From NCBI GenBank assembly GCA_032622095.1, contig CP136066.1:202576978-202640977 (forward strand): a DNA stretch of 64,000 nt. Direction: 5' to 3'. The stretch is from Siphonodentalium dalli. Its lineage: Eukaryota; Mollusca; Scaphopoda; Gadilida; Siphonodentaliidae. A program made the translations under genes and the position numbers. Shown piece by piece: positions 60,286 to 64,000 of this stretch. The first letter of the stretch is position 1; every line of letters starts with the position of its first letter. The notes under the pieces are model-generated. The model was not told the DNA's origin, made no database searches, and saw only the letters and a list, made by a program, of their open reading frames with translations.

Positions 60286-61725
60286 CAAGCCTTGAAATAG
60301 TGTGTATGTCATTTGCAGAATGAGGTTCCCAGAGGGTGAATTTAGTGATGCTATCCCACATAGCGGGCTAGCATCACCAAATTCACCCTCTGTGAACCTC
60401 ATTCTGCTGAGTTGTAAGCAGAATGAGGTCCACAGAGGGTGAATTTGGTGATGCTAGCCCGCTATGTAGCTTTCAAGCCGGCAAATAGCGTGTCTTTCAT
60501 TTGCAGAATGAGATCCCCAGAGGGTGAATTTAGTGATGCTATCCCGCGCAGCAGGTTAGCATCACCAAACTCACCCTCTGGGAAACTCATTCTGCTAAGG
60601 CCCTCAACTGCTATGGTAGACCTAGGATCGGATTGAAGTTCCCCAGAAGTTGGTGATGTTCACCCATTGGGCACCTCAATTATGAATGTTATCTTCTGCA
60701 AATTAGGGGATATAGAAATGTCCTAGAAGGGAAATAAAACTAAAAACAATGTTAATTTGATACTATAGATACTTCCCAGAAGATGAGGCCTAAGCAGAAT
60801 GAGGTCTCCAGAGGGTGAATTTGGTGATGCTAGCCCACTAAATTCACCCTCTGGGGACCTCATTCTGCAAAAGACAGACACGCTATTTGCAGGCTTGGTA
60901 GCTTTACTACAACAAGATGAAGTCAAGTTTGATTTCTGGTTTTGGCTGCCCATATTTAGTTATGGGAGTTTTTCGAAATTTGAAACAAAACAGTGGGGCT
61001 CTGGAGACCTCATTCTGCTTAGGCCTCATCTTCTGGGAAGTATCAACTGGGGAACTTCAATCTGATCCTAGGTCTGCCATTGCAGTTGATGGCCTTAGCA
61101 GAATGAGGTCCCCAGAGGGTGAATTTAGTGATGCTAGCCCGCTATGCGGGATAGCGTCACTAAATTCACCCTCTGGGGACCTCATTCTGCAAATGACAGA
61201 CACATTATTTGCAGGCTTGAACATTTTATTCAGAGCTTTAGCCATCTCAATTGTCAGCAGGCCTGAGAATAAGGTGCCTGTCATTTGCAGAATGAGGTCC
61301 CCAGAGGGTGAATTTAGTGACTCTTTCAAATATAGCAGGCTAGAATCACCAAATTCACCCTCTGAGGACCTCATTCTGCTTAGGCATCATCTTTGCTGGA
61401 AAGTGTCTTTATTATCAAATTTATATAGACACTTCTACACATAGATTCTATTTCTTTTTTAGCTTAGTTTCTCTATATCCCCAAATTGGCAGACGACACA
61501 TTGCATAATCGAGGTTCCAAATGGGCGTACAATATTCACCAATTGGGAACTTGAATCTGAGTCTATGTCTCCCATAGCAGATGAGGCCATGCAGAATGGG
61601 GTCCCCAGAGGGTGAATTTGGTGATGCTAACCCGATATGTGGGATAGCGTCACTAAATTCCCCCTCTAAGGACCTCATTCTGCAAATGACAGGCACACTA
61701 AACTCAGGCATGATTTTGAGGCACT
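60286..61725. repeat. Cluster of family D inverted arms
   Basis: About ten copies of a 55-60-bp arm ('cagaatgaggtccccagagg', 'gtgaatttagtgatgctagc') in alternating orientation. Pairs lie near 60310/60400, 60430/60590, 60795/60870, 61100/61190, 61290/61370 and 61595/61690. Spacers include 'cctaggatcggattgaagtt' and its complement (60628, 61045). The arms are open in both directions, giving look-alike peptides (RSPEGEF, NSPSGDLIL) that I do not regard as genes. Confidence 0.85.
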
Positions 61726-61813
61726 GCCATTTGATAAACATGCATTCTGCTAGAAGGTAGTGGGTTCATTCCCTAGCCCATATATTCTCCTACCCCATCC
61801 ACAGATTAAAGCA

Positions 61814-62032
61814 TACAGTAATGTCCTAATTAATCGACTCCTTTAACCACATCAGAATTATGGGTAACTTTTCAGGATTTAGTCGGAAATATGGCTTGTT
61901 GCCATTCATCGGAAAGCTCTCCCCGAGAGCTTTCCGATGAATGGCAACAAGCCATATTTCCGACTAAATCCTGAAAAGTTACCCATAATTCTGCTGTGGT
62001 TAAAGGAGTCGATTAATTAGGGCATTACTGTA
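61814..62032. mobile_element. Foldback MITE, family C, copy 3 (nearly perfect palindrome)
   Basis: 219 bp. 'tacagtaatgtcctaattaa' pairs with 'ttaattagggcattactgta', with a four-base centre between 'ggaaagctctc' and 'gagagctttcc'. Nearly every base is paired. TA flanks. Confidence 0.9.
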
Positions 62033-62309
62033 CACTACCTTTATATATCCCGCTAATTGAAACCAATAAAGAATGTTCAAAGATGAGAATTGTATTTGCC
62101 AGCTATTTGAAACACCAGCTGTCTACTAGTGAAAATTAAAACATTATGTTCTTCAATGAAACACACATTGGCAATTGTTTATGACCCATTATTATTATTA
62201 ATGATAAAGTTGACATCACCAAAAGCCTTGTTTGATTCTGCCTCGATAGATCGCTAGGTTGTCAAATGAAATATATTTCAATCCAGATTGGTACTGATTA
62301 TGTAGAGCA

Positions 62310-62772
62310 TATGTGACCCACCATATCAAATCCAGTCGGAAGTCGGGATTATTTTACCCTGTGCCAATGCATTCTCTTATATATGCGAGTCGACCATAGG
62401 TCGCCTCGCATATATAAGAGAATGCATTGGCCTAACAATTTTTTATCATGTTTTTTAAAATAAATGTTTCTTACAATTTTTAGGACATAAAATAAAAAAA
62501 CATCCATTACCCTGCAGGGAGCCCCACACATATATAGAAGCACCTAGAAGAGTGTCGTCTGCTCATGTTTGTCTGGGGCTCTGTATGGGTGAAATTATAA
62601 AATTGTTAAAGAATACAAGAACAAATTATTAAAATTGTAAAAATTGTTAGGCCAATGCATTCCCTTATATATGCGAGGCGACCTATGGTCGACTCGCATA
62701 TATAAGAGAATGCATTGGCACAGGGTAAAAAAATCCCGACTTCCGACTGGATTTGATATGGCAGGTCACATA
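62310..62772. mobile_element. Family A nested-palindrome element, copy 3 (full form)
   Basis: Almost identical to 39789-40253, including the interior 'accctgcagggagccccaca'. A few changes only, so the two copies are recent. Confidence 0.85.
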
Positions 62773-62819
62773 TGTCATCCAATGATCAGCAACGATTCAT
62801 GTCATAACATCTGTTTTCA

Positions 62820-62945
62820 ATGCCTGAGTTTAGTGTGACTGTCATTTGCAGAATGAGGTCACCTGAGGGTGAATTAAGTGACGCTATCCTGCATAGTGGG
62901 CTAGCATCACTAAATTCACCCCCTGTGGGACCTTATTCTGCTTAG
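62820..62945. mobile_element. Family D foldback element, outlying copy
   Basis: 'tgtcatttgcagaatgaggt' to 'gggaccttattctgctt'. About 100-bp palindrome, diverged from the cluster copies. Confidence 0.7.
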
Positions 62946-63282
62946 GCCCCATCTTCCCTGGAATGTTTCTTTATTATCAGATTTCTATAGAAATTTCTAT
63001 AGCGATAGAGATCATTAGGCTGTTCCCATAGCTACGTTCTGAACGTCAAATATCCCAGATTGATTGTGTGTATTGTTTTATTCCATAGTTATAAACGATA
63101 ATGAGTCTATTTAACGTCTATTTGTGACAAAATTACACAATAAAATTTCTGGTCTTTGTTAACATTAACCACTATTGTTCGTTAGCTAAACAACTACACC
63201 TTTTTAGACCAGAAAATATTTGAAATATAATCAATATTAATCGATAGAAGCATTTCCGGACAGGTGTCTTCAATTCATATCT
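62946..63282. other. Spacer with a repeat shared with 41640-41705
   Basis: 63228-63285 ('ataatcaatattaatcgata', 'cggacaggtgtcttcaattc') matches 41643-41700, the sequence just before the Helitron-like cluster. Nothing else seen. Confidence 0.6.
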
Positions 63283-64000
63283 ACCCTGGTAACTATATAA
63301 CATGTTACAAAGAGATAGACCATCTTTATACCCCGGTAACTATATAACACATGTTACAAAGAGATAGACCATCTTTATACCCCGGTAACTATATAACACA
63401 TGTTACAAAGAGATAGACCATCTTTATACCCCGGTAACTATATAACACATGTTTATAAAGAGATAGACCATCTTTATACCCTGGTAACTATATAACACAT
63501 GTTACAAAGAGATAGACCATCTTTATACCCCGGTAACTATATAACACATGTTTATAAAGAGATAGACCATCTTTATACCCCGGTAACTATATAACACATG
63601 TTTATAAAGAGATAGACCATCTTTATACCCCGGTAACTATATAACACATGTTTATAAAGAAATAGACCATCTTTATACCCCGGTAACTATATAACACATG
63701 TTACAAAGAGATAGACCATCTTTATACCCCGGTAACTATATAACACATGTTACAAAGAGATAGACCATCTTTATACCCCAGTAACTATATAACACATGTT
63801 ACAAAGAGATAGACCATCTTTATACCCCGGTAACTATATAACACATGTTACAAAGAGATAGACCATCTTTATACCCCGGTAACTATATAACACATGTTAC
63901 AAAGAGATAGACCATCTTTATACCCCGGTAACTATATAACACATGTTACAAAGAGATAGACCATCTTTATACCACGGTAACTATATAACACATGTTACAA
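63283..64000. repeat. 49-bp tandem array running off the window, about 14 copies
   Basis: Unit 'accatctttataccccggta' + 'actatataacacatgttaca' + 'aagagatag'. 'ccccggtaac' starts at 63331 and 63380. Some units carry 'gtttataaag' (50 bp) in place of 'gttacaaag'. The array is still going at 64000. Confidence 0.95.

Noticed and set aside
60103-61741. Frames with RSPEGEF and NSPSGDLIL text on both strands as a gene family
   Set aside because: They arise from both strands of the palindromic family D arm. There is no consistent frame or length.

Overview
This is eukaryotic, almost certainly metazoan, DNA. The only conserved protein-coding gene I can recognise is split by long introns with consensus splice sites. 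The rest is satellites, minisatellites, foldback elements, decayed non-LTR retrotransposons and Helitron-like copies. The repeat content suggests a marine invertebrate, but I cannot name the phylum from sequence alone.

The gene lies on the minus strand and encodes a membrane-hairpin sulfatase of the steryl-sulfatase type (the STS/ARSD/ARSE/ARSF/ARSH group). Four coding exons can be placed to the base: 31743-31479, 26754-26626, 20139-19441 and 14621-14337. They join in frame, every junction in phase 1, into about 460 residues. These contain the predicted signal peptide, the C-S-P-S-R formylglycine motif, two membrane segments and all the expected metal and catalytic residues. The last roughly 120 residues are missing and should lie at lower coordinates, beyond the satellite that fills 1-14168.

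Layout. 1-14168: 52-bp satellite with higher-order repeats, inside intron 4. 14337-31743: the gene. Intron 3 holds a 68-bp array and a broken copy of the start of exon 4. Intron 2 holds LINE debris, an AT microsatellite and foldback elements. Intron 1 holds foldback elements and a minisatellite of about 36 units copied from the 3' end of exon 1, most units with an intact 5' splice site. 31805-33010: a dead LINE just upstream of the start codon. 34665-37040: a 30-bp array bracketed by two hairpins. 37485-39460: LINE remnant split by a hAT-like element. 39789-40253: nested palindromic element. 41705-51218: a head-to-tail cluster of about twelve Helitron-like copies. 51225-54335: more LINE debris. 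54322-62945: foldback elements of several families, including two with TTAA ends like piggyBac. 63283-64000: a 49-bp array that runs off the window.

I found no convincing second gene, no tRNA or rRNA, and nothing bacterial such as an operon or CRISPR array. The most unusual feature is the multiplication of the active-site exon end plus its splice donor inside the gene's own first intron.
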